64,000 bases of DNA. Source: Chersky-299 sp963749535. GTDB lineage: Bacteria; Actinomycetota; Thermoleophilia; RBG-16-64-13. The notes below the pieces were generated by a model. That model saw only the letters and a program-made list of their open reading frames with translations. It ran no database searches and was not told the origin of the DNA. Position 1 is the stretch's first letter; each line of letters opens with the position of its first letter. Both the position numbers and the translations under genes were made by a program. The stretch spans positions 14,940-78,939 of the forward strand of contig CAVVNF010000008.1 of the NCBI GenBank assembly GCA_963749535.1, written 5' to 3'. Of the stretch, positions 9,540 to 18,754 are shown one piece after another.

Positions 9540-10123
9540 CGGCGCGAACCGCCGGTCCGCAGACATGCCGCCTCGTGCTCGAGCAACTTAGGCTTCAAAG
9601 AAGGATCGTTGCCGTAATTACCAAGGCTTCCGTCTGCCCGGATCACCCGGTGGCACGGCACCACGAGTGGAATCGGATTGTTCGCCATCGCGGAACCCAC
9701 CGCCCTAGCAGCCCGTGGAAATCCAGCCATCTCCGCGAGCTCCCCATAGGCGACCGTGGCCCCGGCCGGCACGGTCAAGAGGGTCTCATAGACAGCCCGC
9801 TCGAAATCGCCCAGGGTCAGAGAGCCCAGATCGACCTCAGCGGTGGTCCAGCTCAATTTGTCGCCCCGGAAATACGCTTCCAGCTCGCCCGTCCAGTGGG
9901 CCAAAGCCGCGCAATCCTCGGGGCTGACGTCTTGGACTCCCACCTCACAAGCTCCGCAGTCGCTAGGGTCCTGGCGGCGGCTCTCCGCCACGAATCGCGC
10001 GGCCCTTTCCCCGTGCGGCAGACTCACACCGACGAGCGCGCCCTTCACCACCACCACGTCCCAGTCGCCGAACGGGCTGCCGCAAGACGCGATCACCGAA
10101 CGACCTTCTCTACGGATGCTCAT
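9536..10123 (-). CDS. ogt: Methylated-DNA--protein-cysteine methyltransferase
   Basis: Suicide repair enzyme that moves alkyl groups from O6-alkylguanine to its own cysteine. The active-site loop I-P-L-V-V-P-C-H-R-V-I is complete. It is preceded by the HTH G-A-T-V-A-Y-G-E-L-A-E-M-A-G and the arginine-finger segment R-A-V-G-S-A-M-A-N-N-P, followed by L-G-N-Y-G. About 195 residues. An ATG at 10147 would overlap uvrC by 20 bases; the ATG at 10123 begins just after the uvrC stop codon. The downstream overlap with rapZ suggests a uvrC-ogt-rapZ-whiA transcript with two DNA-repair genes at its head. Confidence 0.93.
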   Translation of the reverse strand: MSIRREGRSVIASCGSPFGDWDVVVVKGALVGVSLPHGERAARFVAESRRQDPSDCGACEVGVQDVSPEDCAALAHWTGELEAYFRGDKLSWTTAEVDLGSLTLGDFERAVYETLLTVPAGATVAYGELAEMAGFPRAARAVGSAMANNPIPLVVPCHRVIRADGSLGNYGNDPSLKPKLLEHEAACLRTGGSRR

Positions 10124-10127
10124 CTGA

Positions 10128-12001
10128 TCACCCCGCCTTGTGGACATATGCGTATATCTCCCTCGCGATCTTACCGGGAAGCCCGGGCACAGCCTCCAGC
10201 TCCTCTCGGGTCGCCTCGAGAAAACGCTGCGGCGACCCGAAATACTGCACGATCGCCTGCTTGCGCTTCTCCCCGACCCCCGGCAGTTGGTCCAGCAGCG
10301 ATTCGGTGGTCTGGGCCGCTCTCTTCCTACGATGGTAGCCCAGCGCGAACCGATGCGCCTCGTCGCGTACCCGCTCCAAAAGTAGCAGCCCCGGGTCGTC
10401 TGCAGAAAGGCGTAGCGGCTCGGGCCGGTACGGGGTGAACAACTCCTCCTCCCGTTTCGCGAGCGCGACGACCGCCACCGCGTCTTCCAGCCCTAGCTCG
10501 CGGAGAGCAGAGAGCGCGGCACTCAGCTGCCCCTTCCCCCCGTCCACGAGCACCAGATCGGGAATCGACTCGAAGGAAGGGTCGTACTTCTCGGGGACAC
10601 CGGAAGCGAAAGACCTTTTGAACCGCCTCAGAAGCGCCTCGCGCATAGCGGCAAGGTCATCCTGGCCGTTTGTCCCCCCGATAGCGAATTTTCTGTAGTC
10701 GCTCTTGCGCGGCACGCCTCCCTCGAACACCACCATGGAGGCCACGACGTTCTCCGAACCCAGGTTGGAGATGTCGAACCCCTCCACCCGCATCGGAACC
10801 GAGCTCGAGCCCCAGATGCTCCTGCAGTCGCGTGAGCGCCCCGTAGCGCCGCTCCCTGGTACGTTCCTCGCGTAGCCGCTCGTGCGCCAGGGCCAGCACC
10901 GCGTTCTTCTCGGCCATCTGTTGCAGGCGCCGTTTGTCTCCGCGCTCGGCCTGACGCACGTCTACCTTGGCGCCCCTCAGGCCCTCGAGGAACGCGGCCA
11001 ACGCGGCGCAGTTGCGAACGAACCGCGGGACTATCAATTCGGGCGGGACGGTCAAGGCGGCCGAGTAGTACTCGCCGATGAACCGCTCGAACACCTCCTC
11101 TTCGCTCTCACCCTCCACTCCGACGAGGTCGAAGCTACGGCGGTCGGCGAGAATGCCGTCTCGGGTGAGAAAGACCTGGATGTTCGCAGCGTTGGAATCC
11201 ATCGCCATGCCCACGATGTCCACCGAGCCCATCGACTCCGAACGAACCACCTGCCTCTCGAGGACGTGGCGAAGCGCGTCGAGGCGATTGCGATAGACTG
11301 CGGCGCTCTCGAAGTCCTGGTTGGCCGCCGCGTGCTGCATCCGTCGTTCGAGGTCTGCCGCCACGTCATTCTCCCTGCCGCTCAGGAAGTCGATCACCTG
11401 GTGCACCAGAGCTTTGTAATCCGCGGGATCCACGTTGCCGAGACAGGGCCCCGGACAGCGGTCGATATGGAACTGAAGGCAAGGGGAACCGCTCTGGCGG
11501 CCCGGGCCGAGGTCCTCGACATTTGCGAACGGGAAAGACCCGTCCCAAGATGTCGAGGGTCTCCCTGACCTTGGCTGCGCTAGAGTAGGGCCCGAAGTAG
11601 AGGTTCCCGCGCCGGTGCGGCTGTCGGGTGAACATGACCCGGGGAAACTCGTCCTCCATCGTGATCATCACATAGGGGTAGGACTTGTCGTCGCGCAGGC
11701 TCACGTTGAACGGGGGGCGATGACGCTTGATGAGGTTGTGCTCCAGGAGAAGCGCCTCGGCTTCGTTCGAGGTCACGATCCACTCCACGGCACCGGCACG
11801 GCCGGCCATCTCCGCCACTTTCGGGGCCACCCGGCTCAGGCTCCCGCCCGTCAATGCCGGCAGATAGCTGGCCAGTCGCTTGCGAAGCGACAAGGCCTTC
11901 CCCACGTAGAGAACGTCGCCGGCCCGGTCCCGGTACATATATGCGCCTGGAAGGTCGGGGGCGGTCCTGATCTGTTGTTTGATGTCTTCCGAGGTGCTCA
12001 C
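10128..12001 (-). CDS. uvrC: UvrABC excinuclease subunit C (two frame breaks)
   Basis: Makes both incisions in nucleotide excision repair. The N-terminal GIY-YIG domain has D-L-P-G-A-Y-M-Y-R-D and V-L-Y-V-G-K-A-L-S-L-R-K-R. A cysteine motif C-P-G-P-C is preceded by F-H-I-D-R. A UvrB-binding UVR segment (D-L-E-R-R-M-Q-H-A-A) follows, then the RNase H-like nuclease (E-G-F-D-I-S-N-L-G, V-D-G-G-K-G-Q-L) and C-terminal helix-hairpin-helix motifs (L-P-G-V-G-E-K-R, V-P-G-L-P-G-K). The frame breaks near 11500 and 10804; each needs one base removed. The GTG at 12001 gives the usual short lead into the first domain; ATG at 12040 is an alternative. Confidence 0.92.
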
Positions 12002-12213
12002 TACACTCGCTCCACCGGCGACAGGTCGGCGCTGCATCATTTAGAGGCCAAGGCATAAGTTTACAGCACCGCCTCGGCCTGACCGGGGCCGGAACCCGCG
12101 AGGGGACGCCTTATCCGGCGGCTGCAAGCCCCATGTTATACTGTCGCCCCTATGGCCCAGTTCAATCCTTCTTGCTCCGTTCTCAGCCGACTGTACGCCG
12201 TGCGGAGGCCCGC

Positions 12214-13120
12214 ATGAGCGTTCGCATAGTCGTGCTCGTGAAGCAGGTGCCGGACACCAAGAACGTCACCGGCGAGGTCCATGAACGAAGACGGCACCGT
12301 GAATCGGGCGGCACTTCCCGCGGTCTTCAATCCCGAAGACCTGAACGCCTTGGAAGAGGCGCTGCGCCTCCGGGAGCGGCACGGCGGCCGGGTAACGGTG
12401 ATCACCATGGGTCCGCCAGCAGCGGCCCAGGTCCTCAGGGAGTCGCTCTTTAGGGGTGCGGACGAGGTGATACTTCTCTCCGACGGACCTTTCGCGGGCG
12501 CCGACACGCTGGCCACCAGCTACACCCTGGCGCTCGCGGTCCGCAAGCTGGGCGATGTGGATCTGGTCCTCTGCGGCCGGCAAGCAATCGACGGAGACAC
12601 AGCGCAGGTAGGTCCCCAGACAGCCGAGAAACTCGGCATGCCCCAGATGACGTGTGTCAGTCGCATCGAGAGCCTCGCGGATGGATTCATCACAGCCACT
12701 CGCTCCATAGAGGGCGGTTTCGAAACCTTGAGAGCGCCCCTGCCCATGCTCCTTACCATCTCCGGGGAGGCGAACGAACCGCGCCCTCCGAGCGCCAAGC
12801 TCGTCATGACGTACAAGAATGCCGGCGCAGAACTCATCCGCCAATACGACGACTCCTATCTCGACCCTGATTCCGAAGAGGCGGACGTGTGCATGTACGA
12901 CCGTCAAGGCCGACCCGTGTGTCGCGCGCGCATCGTTCTTTGGGACATGGAGTCGCTCGGCGCGCGCCGCGATGAAGTGGGGCTGCGCGGCTCCCCCACC
13001 AAGGTCAAGAAGATCGAGAGCGTACTCCTGAAGCCGTCAGAGACCCGCATGATTGACCCGACGGATGCAGCCATAGCCGCCCTCGTGCACGAACTCACCG
13101 AGGAGCACATCCTTGGCTAG
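12214..13120 (+). CDS. etfB: Electron transfer flavoprotein, beta subunit (frameshifted)
   Basis: Subunit of the FAD/AMP-binding heterodimer that takes electrons from acyl-CoA dehydrogenases. Begins V-R-I-V-V-L-V-K-Q-V-P-D-T at the ATG at 12214. The frame breaks at about 12280, where one extra C precedes M-N-E-D-G-T-V-N. The rest has F-N-P-E-D-L-N-A-L-E-E-A-L-R-L, C-G-R-Q-A-I-D-G-D-T-A-Q-V-G-P (AMP site) and Q-M-T-C-V-S-R-I. About 301 residues with the break repaired. etfA overlaps its 3' end. First gene of an ETF-acyl-CoA dehydrogenase operon reading away from uvrC. Confidence 0.92.
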
Positions 13121-14261
13121 GGACGAAGTCTGGGTCTGGGTTGAAGTCCAGAACGGCCGGCCGGCAGAGGTCAGCCTCGAGCTCCTAAGCCGGGCCAAGG
13201 AACTGGCGACCGAGCTTGGCGTGCCCGTGGGCGCGGCCCTCTTGGGGCACGACGTGTCTGGGATCGCGCCCGACCTCATTGCTTTGGGAGCGGACACGGT
13301 CTATCTAGCGGAGCACGCAGACCTTCAAGATTATCTCGCGTCGCCCTACGCGCGAGTGGTCGCTGGACTTATCCGTCGCTATGGGCCCCAGGTCGTTCTT
13401 TACGGCGCGAGCACCACAGGACGCGATCTCGCCCCCCGGGTAGCCTCGACGTTGCGTACCGGTCTGACGGCGGACTGCACCGACCTCCGTATCGGCGACC
13501 ACCATACCCGCGAAAGAGATTACGAGCAGCTTTTGTACCAGATCAGGCCGGCGTTCGGCGGCAACATTGTGGCCACTATCGTCTCGCCCGATCATCGCCC
13601 TCAGATGGCGACAGTCCGGGAAGGCGTCTTTAGGCTGCCTGAAGCAGATGAAGGCCGGCGGGGAAACGTGGTGCGGGTCAGGGTGGACGTCGCGCACGAG
13701 GAACCCGTCGACCTGCGTAACCGGCAACGGGGTGAGGCAGCAGCCGTAACCGCCCAGGCGACTGGGGCGCGGGCCCACGACGCCGCCGCGCCAAGCCAAA
13801 GCCAGGATGACGGCGGCCCTCTTTTCATCCTGCCGTCCGACCTCGGCGTGACCCTGCTCCGGCGCGTGCAGGAGGAGAAGGCCGTGGATCTCAAAGCGGC
13901 GCAGGTGATCGTGGCGGGTGGCGCGGGAGTCGGCTCCAAGGCGGGCTTCGATCTCATTAGAGACTTGGCACATACACTCGGCGGCGTCGTGGCCGCCTCG
14001 CGCGCCGCGGTCGACGCCGGCTGGATCGCACGGGACCATCAGGTGGGCCAAACCGGCACCACGGTCCGGCCAAAACTCTACATCGCCGCCGGGATCTCCG
14101 GTTCCGTGCAGCACCGAGCGGGCATGGACCAGTCTTCGCGGATCCTCGCCATCAATACCGATCCTCTGGCGCCGATCTTCTCAGTGGCCAACTACGGCAT
14201 CGTCGGCGATCTTCACGAGGTGATCCCTCGCATTATCCGGGCGTATCGGAGCAAGGCATGA
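13113..14261 (+). CDS. etfA: Electron transfer flavoprotein, alpha subunit
   Basis: FAD-binding partner of EtfB. 382 residues, intact. The C-terminal FAD domain is clear: V-A-G-G-A-G-V-G-S-K, V-D-A-G-W-I, G-Q-T-G-T-T-V-R-P-K-L-Y-I-A-A-G-I-S-G-S, and I-N-T-D-P-L-A-P-I-F. A linker of about 35 residues rich in Ala and Gln (near residues 205-240) separates the two domains and is longer than usual. The start is TTG at 13113, overlapping the etfB stop by eight bases, with a GAGG ribosome site inside etfB. The stop overlaps the next gene as ATGA. Confidence 0.93.
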   Translation: MARDEVWVWVEVQNGRPAEVSLELLSRAKELATELGVPVGAALLGHDVSGIAPDLIALGADTVYLAEHADLQDYLASPYARVVAGLIRRYGPQVVLYGASTTGRDLAPRVASTLRTGLTADCTDLRIGDHHTRERDYEQLLYQIRPAFGGNIVATIVSPDHRPQMATVREGVFRLPEADEGRRGNVVRVRVDVAHEEPVDLRNRQRGEAAAVTAQATGARAHDAAAPSQSQDDGGPLFILPSDLGVTLLRRVQEEKAVDLKAAQVIVAGGAGVGSKAGFDLIRDLAHTLGGVVAASRAAVDAGWIARDHQVGQTGTTVRPKLYIAAGISGSVQHRAGMDQSSRILAINTDPLAPIFSVANYGIVGDLHEVIPRIIRAYRSKA

Positions 14262-15985
14262 GCAACTTCTTCCTCGACAGCCCCGACTTGCAGTCGACCC
14301 TCGAGCGCCTCGACCTGTCCCGTGTGGTCACCCTTAAGGAGAACGGCTTTGCCGATGCAGGCGACTTCACCTGGGCGCCGCGTGACCTGGCGGACGCCCT
14401 CGACAATTATCGGCGCACCCTCGAGATAGTCGGGGAGATCGCAGGCGAGTTCGTCGCACCACGCGCGGAAGAGGTCGATAAAGCCGGAAGCAGCTTCGCC
14501 GGGGGCGAGGTCTGTTATGCCCCTGGCCTCTCGGAAGCGCTCGAGCGGCTGCGCCAAGCCGACCTCATGGGGATCACCCTGCCACGCCGCTTCGGTGGGC
14601 TGAACTTCCCCGTGACTATATCCGCCATGATCATCGAGATAATCTCCCGGGCCGACGCGTCTCTCATGAATATCTTCGGCCTACAGGACATCGGGGAGAC
14701 CGTCAACAAGTTCGCTTCCGAGGAGATCAAGCAGGCCTATCTTCCCCGTTTCGCCAGCGGCAGCATCACCGGGTCGATGGCGCTCACCGAGCCAGAGGCG
14801 GGGTCGGATCTGCAAAACGTCCAACTGAAAGCTCGCGAAGGCGCCGACGGACGCTGGTATCTGAACGGCGTGAAGCGCTTCATCACCAATGGGTGCGGCG
14901 AGGTGTCCCTCGTTCTCGCCCGCAGTGAAGAAGGCACCACGGACGCGCGTGGTCTGTCGCTGTTCCTCTACGAGCGAGACGAGCACATGAAGATCCGCCG
15001 TATCGAGGAGAAACTCGGCATCCACGGTTCTCCGACCTGCGAACTCCAGTTCACTGACGCACCGGCCCTTCTGATCGGTGAGCGCCGCCGGGGTCTCACG
15101 ACATACGTTATGAGCCTGATGAACGGGGCCCGGCTGGCCATCGCCGCTCAGGCCCAGGGCATCGCGGAGGCCGCGTACCGCGCGGCGCACAAGTACGCCG
15201 GCGAGCGAGTCCAGTTCGGAGTGCCTATCCGCCAGATCACCGCGGTGGCCACCCTGCTCGCGGACATGAAGGTGTCGATCGACGCTTCGCGCGCTCTCAT
15301 GTACGAGACCGGGATGCTCGTCGATCTCAAGGAAGGACTCGAAGCTCGGCTGGAAAACCATCTAGCTGAGCTGCCTGCCTCCCAGGTCAGGGAGCTTCGC
15401 GCGGAAGCTAAGAAGTACGCCCGGTACGCAGGCCTATTCACCCCGCTTGCGAAAGCGGTCTGTACCGAGACGGCCAACCGGGTCGCGTACGACTCACTCC
15501 AGGTTCATGGGGGCTCGGGCTACATGCGCGACTTCGCGGTGGAGCGGCACATGCGGGACGCCCGCATCACCAACATCTACGAAGGCACCACGCAGCTTCA
15601 GGTCGTGGCCGCCCGTGGAGGCATACTGGCGGGAGCGCTCTCCGAGTGGTTCGACGACTTCGAAGCTCAGGACTTGTCCCATGCCCCGGAACTGCTCTCA
15701 CGCGTGAAGGGGGCTCGGGCCCGCTTCGAGCAGGCTATCGCCCGCATCCAGACGCTGGACGACCCCCGCTTCCGGGACCATCATGCCACACGATTCGTCG
15801 AGATGGCGTCCGACCTAGCCTGCGCCTACCTCTTGCTACAGGTCGCCCAGGGTGACTCCCACCGCCTGCTGACTGCGCAGTATTTCGTCGAGCGCAGGAT
15901 GCCTCTTGTCGAGACGAACGCAGAGCTCATCGAGAACAGCCGCCCAGAAGACTTGGACACGCTGTCTCTGCTGGCCGAATACTGA
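14258..15985 (+). CDS. Acyl-CoA dehydrogenase (long form)
   Basis: FAD enzyme making trans-2-enoyl-CoA from acyl-CoA, passing electrons to the adjacent ETF. 575 residues against about 380 for short ACADs, with roughly 90 extra residues before the core and 110 after it. The core has M-A-L-T-E-P-E-A-G-S-D-L, F-I-T-N-G, R-V-Q-F-G-V-P-I, the dimer signature V-H-G-G-S-G-Y-M-R-D and the segment I-T-N-I-Y-E-G-T-T-Q-L-Q, whose Glu is the expected catalytic base. The ATGA overlap with etfA indicates coupled translation. Chain-length preference cannot be read from sequence. Confidence 0.93.
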   Translation: MSNFFLDSPDLQSTLERLDLSRVVTLKENGFADAGDFTWAPRDLADALDNYRRTLEIVGEIAGEFVAPRAEEVDKAGSSFAGGEVCYAPGLSEALERLRQADLMGITLPRRFGGLNFPVTISAMIIEIISRADASLMNIFGLQDIGETVNKFASEEIKQAYLPRFASGSITGSMALTEPEAGSDLQNVQLKAREGADGRWYLNGVKRFITNGCGEVSLVLARSEEGTTDARGLSLFLYERDEHMKIRRIEEKLGIHGSPTCELQFTDAPALLIGERRRGLTTYVMSLMNGARLAIAAQAQGIAEAAYRAAHKYAGERVQFGVPIRQITAVATLLADMKVSIDASRALMYETGMLVDLKEGLEARLENHLAELPASQVRELRAEAKKYARYAGLFTPLAKAVCTETANRVAYDSLQVHGGSGYMRDFAVERHMRDARITNIYEGTTQLQVVAARGGILAGALSEWFDDFEAQDLSHAPELLSRVKGARARFEQAIARIQTLDDPRFRDHHATRFVEMASDLACAYLLLQVAQGDSHRLLTAQYFVERRMPLVETNAELIENSRPEDLDTLSLLAEY

Positions 15986-16014
15986 ACCGACGCTCCGCCC
16001 TAAGGAGGCCGACG

Positions 16015-17082
16015 TTGAAGGACCTAGCCGCCCTGCTCGCCAAGTTCTCGAATGCTCACGGGCTATCCGGTTACGAGGACGCGGTCGCCTCTCTTCTGGT
16101 GGATGAGCTCACCCCCCTGACCGATGAGGTGCGGATCGATCCCATAGGCAATGTCGTTGCCACCCGCGCCGGCGACGGACCGGTGGTCATGGTGGCGGCC
16201 CATATGGACGAGATCGGGCTCATGGTGAAGTACATCGAGAGCGAAGGGTTCCTTCGGTTCGTGCCCGTCGGAGGCTGGTTCGACCAGACCCTGCTTTCTC
16301 AGCGGGTCTTCGTCCATACCCGCGACGGCAAGATGCTTCCCGGCGTGGTGGGCTCCAAAGCTCCTCATATCATGGACGAGGAAGAGCGCAAGAAACCGGT
16401 CAAGATCAAGGACATGTTCATCGACATCGGCGCCACGTCACTGGCCGACGCTCAGGACATGGGCGCCGAGATCGGCTCGCCGGTGAGCCCAGACCGCAGT
16501 CTTGTGCGGTTGGGGAACGGGTTCGTCACTGGCAAGGCCCTCGACAATCGCGCGGGCGTCGCGATGATGGTGGCCGCGATGGGTCTTCTCAAAGGACGCA
16601 AGGTAAAGGCGACAGTCCACGCTGTCGGCACGGTCCAGGAAGAGGTGGGGCTCAAAGGCGCACGCACCAGCGCCTATGGATTGAGCCCGGACGTGGCGAT
16701 AGCGACCGACGTGACCATCACCGGCGACCATCCGGGCGTGACCCGCAGCGAGCGCCCGATCGCAGCCGGCGACGGCCCCGTCATCACAGTGATCGATGCC
16801 AACGGACGGGGCATAATCGTCTCGCGACCGGTGCTGCGCTGGCTTCGCGGTGCTGCCGAGAGCGCTTCGCTCCCATATCAGCTCGATGTCGGTTCCGGCG
16901 GCAATACCGACGCCACGGCGATCCATCTGACCAAGGCCGGGATTCCTACCGGGGTTATCAGTGTCCCCACCCGCTATATCCACTCGCCGGTGGAGGTGCT
17001 CTCCCTTAAGGACCTGGAGAGCTGCACCAGACTAGTGGCGGAAGCAATCCTTACCGCGCACAACCACTTTCAGCACGTGTAG
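16015..17082 (+). CDS. M42 family metallopeptidase (glutamyl/deblocking aminopeptidase type)
   Basis: Cytosolic di-zinc aminopeptidase that forms large tetrahedral complexes in known members. 355 residues. Metal and catalytic residues are in order: A-A-H-M-D-E-I-G (His and Asp), K-A-L-D-N-R-A-G (bridging Asp), T-V-Q-E-E-V-G-L-K-G-A (Glu pair), A-T-D-V-T (Asp), G-G-N-T-D-A and R-Y-I-H-S-P-V-E (His). The start is TTG at 16015, preceded by an ideal AAGGAGG seven bases away, which decides the start. Transcribed with the ETF/ACAD genes, 29 bases after the dehydrogenase. Confidence 0.92.
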   Translation: MKDLAALLAKFSNAHGLSGYEDAVASLLVDELTPLTDEVRIDPIGNVVATRAGDGPVVMVAAHMDEIGLMVKYIESEGFLRFVPVGGWFDQTLLSQRVFVHTRDGKMLPGVVGSKAPHIMDEEERKKPVKIKDMFIDIGATSLADAQDMGAEIGSPVSPDRSLVRLGNGFVTGKALDNRAGVAMMVAAMGLLKGRKVKATVHAVGTVQEEVGLKGARTSAYGLSPDVAIATDVTITGDHPGVTRSERPIAAGDGPVITVIDANGRGIIVSRPVLRWLRGAAESASLPYQLDVGSGGNTDATAIHLTKAGIPTGVISVPTRYIHSPVEVLSLKDLESCTRLVAEAILTAHNHFQHV

Positions 17083-17117
17083 CCCTAGGGGTTGACACGG
17101 CGTTCGGCGGTCGGGTG

Positions 17118-17150
17118 CCACGTACCCCTCCACGTACCCCCTCGTGGGGT
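17118..17150. repeat. Short tandem repeat and small inverted repeat between convergent genes
   Basis: CCACGTACCCC occurs twice in tandem with a 12-base period. The second copy runs into an ACCCC/GGGGT hairpin with a five-base loop. It lies between the convergent ends of the M42 gene and the small HTH gene, so a two-way transcription end is possible. There is no T-run. Confidence 0.4.
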
Positions 17151-17178
17151 CCGCTTGGTCCCGTAGCTGTGTAGCCCG

Positions 17179-17355
17179 TCAGCCCTTGACCGCCGCTTCG
17201 ATCTCCTTGATCTTCTCTGCGCCGAAATAGCCGCAGGCGCCCTTCTTTTGGTCGGGCTCGATGCCACGCTCCTTGATGATCTTGCTCACCTTGCCTGGGG
17301 AAACCCCGAGCTTCTCCGCGATCTTCCCTGCAGTCAGCAGCCCCTCCGGACTCAT
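17179..17355 (-). CDS. Small helix-turn-helix protein, 58 residues
   Basis: Unnamed small protein. The frame runs from ATG at 17355 to TGA at 17179. The N-terminal part (L-L-T-A-G-K-I-A-E-K-L-G-V-S-P-G-K-V-S-K-I) reads as a canonical helix-turn-helix. A basic segment and a C-terminal amphipathic helix ending E-I-E-A-A-V-K-G follow. There is one Cys (K-G-A-C-G-Y-F). Codon use matches the neighbours. It converges on the M42 gene and lies just upstream of where hflX ends on the same strand. It could be a transcription factor or a nucleoid-type DNA binder; no function is claimed. Confidence 0.72.
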   Translation of the reverse strand: MSPEGLLTAGKIAEKLGVSPGKVSKIIKERGIEPDQKKGACGYFGAEKIKEIEAAVKG

Positions 17356-17438
17356 CTCAGCACCCCCGTTCGTTCACGTCGACCGGACCCAGCACCACAC
17401 CGGCCCGATTGGCGGTCTTTCCCTGTAGCGGCCGGCCC

Positions 17439-18734
17439 CTATTCGCGCGACGTCAAGGCACGCTGCCACGAAGCCGCCTCCGACCTCAGTGCTTCAACGA
17501 GAGACGGCGGCACCCTGCCTTCCACGAGCACGTCCTCGTCGCGGTATTCGAACGCGACCGCCCCCCGCTCGCGCACCCGGGCGAGCAACTCTCCGGCCGA
17601 ATATGGCAGGATCAGTCGGACTTCGAGCCACAGTTCGGCCAGCGCGGCGGACATCTGTTCTTGCGTCTTCTCGATGCCCTGCCCGGTAAGCGCCGATATG
17701 CGGACCACGTAGCGGTCGGCGCGCCCGACCACCGACGCCTGCGCTTCAACGGAGGCATCCGCGAGGTCAGCCTTGTTTAAGGCGACGATCCGCGGCTTGT
17801 GGCCTGCTCCCAGCTCATCCAGCACGGTCTGGACCGTGCGGCGGTGCTCATGTGCACGAGGGTCTGCCAGATCTACGACCTCCAGCAGGATGTCGGCGCG
17901 AGTGACCTCTTCCAACGTCGCCCGGAAGGCTTCCACCAATTGGTGGGGTAGCTTGTGGATGAAGCCCACCGTGTCGCTCACGATGACCGTCTGCCCTTCG
18001 CTGAGCCTGACGCGTCGCGTAGTGGGATCCAAGGTGGCGAACAGCTTGTCCTCGACCAGCGCGGCCTCTTCGCCCACCAGTGCATTGAGGAGCGTGGATT
18101 TTCCGGCGTTGGTGTAGCCGACGATGGCGACGGCGGGCAAAAGCCGCTGGTCCCTAGCCCGAGCCGCAGTCTCGCGACGCGCGCGCACCTCTTCCACTCG
18201 CTCCCTGGTCTTCTTGATCTTCTGGCGGATGACCCGGCGGTCCGTCTCCAACTGCGTCTCGCCGGGGCCCCGCGTGCCGATGCCGCCCCCTGTGCGCGAG
18301 AGGTGAGTCCAAAGGCGAGTCAGGCGCGGTAGCTGGTACTCGAGTTGCGCGAGTTCCACCTGGATGCGCCCTTCATGAGTCTGCGCGCGCTGCGCGAAGA
18401 TATCGAGGATTATGCGGCTTCTGTCGACTACCTTCACGTCGAGCAGACCCTCGAGGGTCCGCTGCTGCTTGGGGGACAACTCGTCGTCGGCCACAAGCAT
18501 GGTGAACCCCGTAGCCTGCTTGGCGGCGATCAACTCGTCCGCCTTGCCCTTGCCGAGATAGAAGGCCGGGTGGAGGGTCACGCGCTTCTGCGCCACCGAG
18601 CCGACCACCTCGGCTCCCGCGGTCTCGACCAGAGCCGCCAGCTCCTCGAGGGATTCATCGGCCGTCCATCCGGCGTCCCCTCCGGTGTCAACCGCAATGA
18701 GGTACGCCTTCTCCTTCTCGGTGTGGGTACTCAT
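17439..18734 (-). CDS. hflX: GTPase HflX
   Basis: Ribosome-associated GTPase that splits stalled or heat-damaged 70S ribosomes. 431 residues. The N-terminal HflX domain has H-P-A-F-Y-L-G-K-G-K and the conserved G-R-I-Q-V-E-L-A-Q-L-E-Y-Q-L-P-R-L. A glycine-rich G-G-I-G-T-R-G-P-G-E-T-Q-L-E segment follows. The G domain has G-Y-T-N-A-G-K-S (G1), D-T-V-G-F-I (G3) and N-K-A-D (G4). The ATG at 18734 is chosen because it begins just after the uvrA stop; the frame is open further upstream but only as a shadow of uvrA. Confidence 0.95.
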   Translation of the reverse strand: MSTHTEKEKAYLIAVDTGGDAGWTADESLEELAALVETAGAEVVGSVAQKRVTLHPAFYLGKGKADELIAAKQATGFTMLVADDELSPKQQRTLEGLLDVKVVDRSRIILDIFAQRAQTHEGRIQVELAQLEYQLPRLTRLWTHLSRTGGGIGTRGPGETQLETDRRVIRQKIKKTRERVEEVRARRETAARARDQRLLPAVAIVGYTNAGKSTLLNALVGEEAALVEDKLFATLDPTTRRVRLSEGQTVIVSDTVGFIHKLPHQLVEAFRATLEEVTRADILLEVVDLADPRAHEHRRTVQTVLDELGAGHKPRIVALNKADLADASVEAQASVVGRADRYVVRISALTGQGIEKTQEQMSAALAELWLEVRLILPYSAGELLARVRERGAVAFEYRDEDVLVEGRVPPSLVEALRSEAASWQRALTSRE

Positions 18735-18754
18735 GTCCTGGGCTACTCGCACAA

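Noticed and set aside
12120..12213. Possible etfB promoter with TATACT near 12137
   Set aside because: No convincing -35 box lies at a suitable distance, so it is not listed as a promoter.
17085..17267. Alternative minus-strand frame across the small HTH gene
   Set aside because: It is Arg/Ser-rich without a family pattern, while the frame ending at 17179 reads as a clean helix-turn-helix protein.
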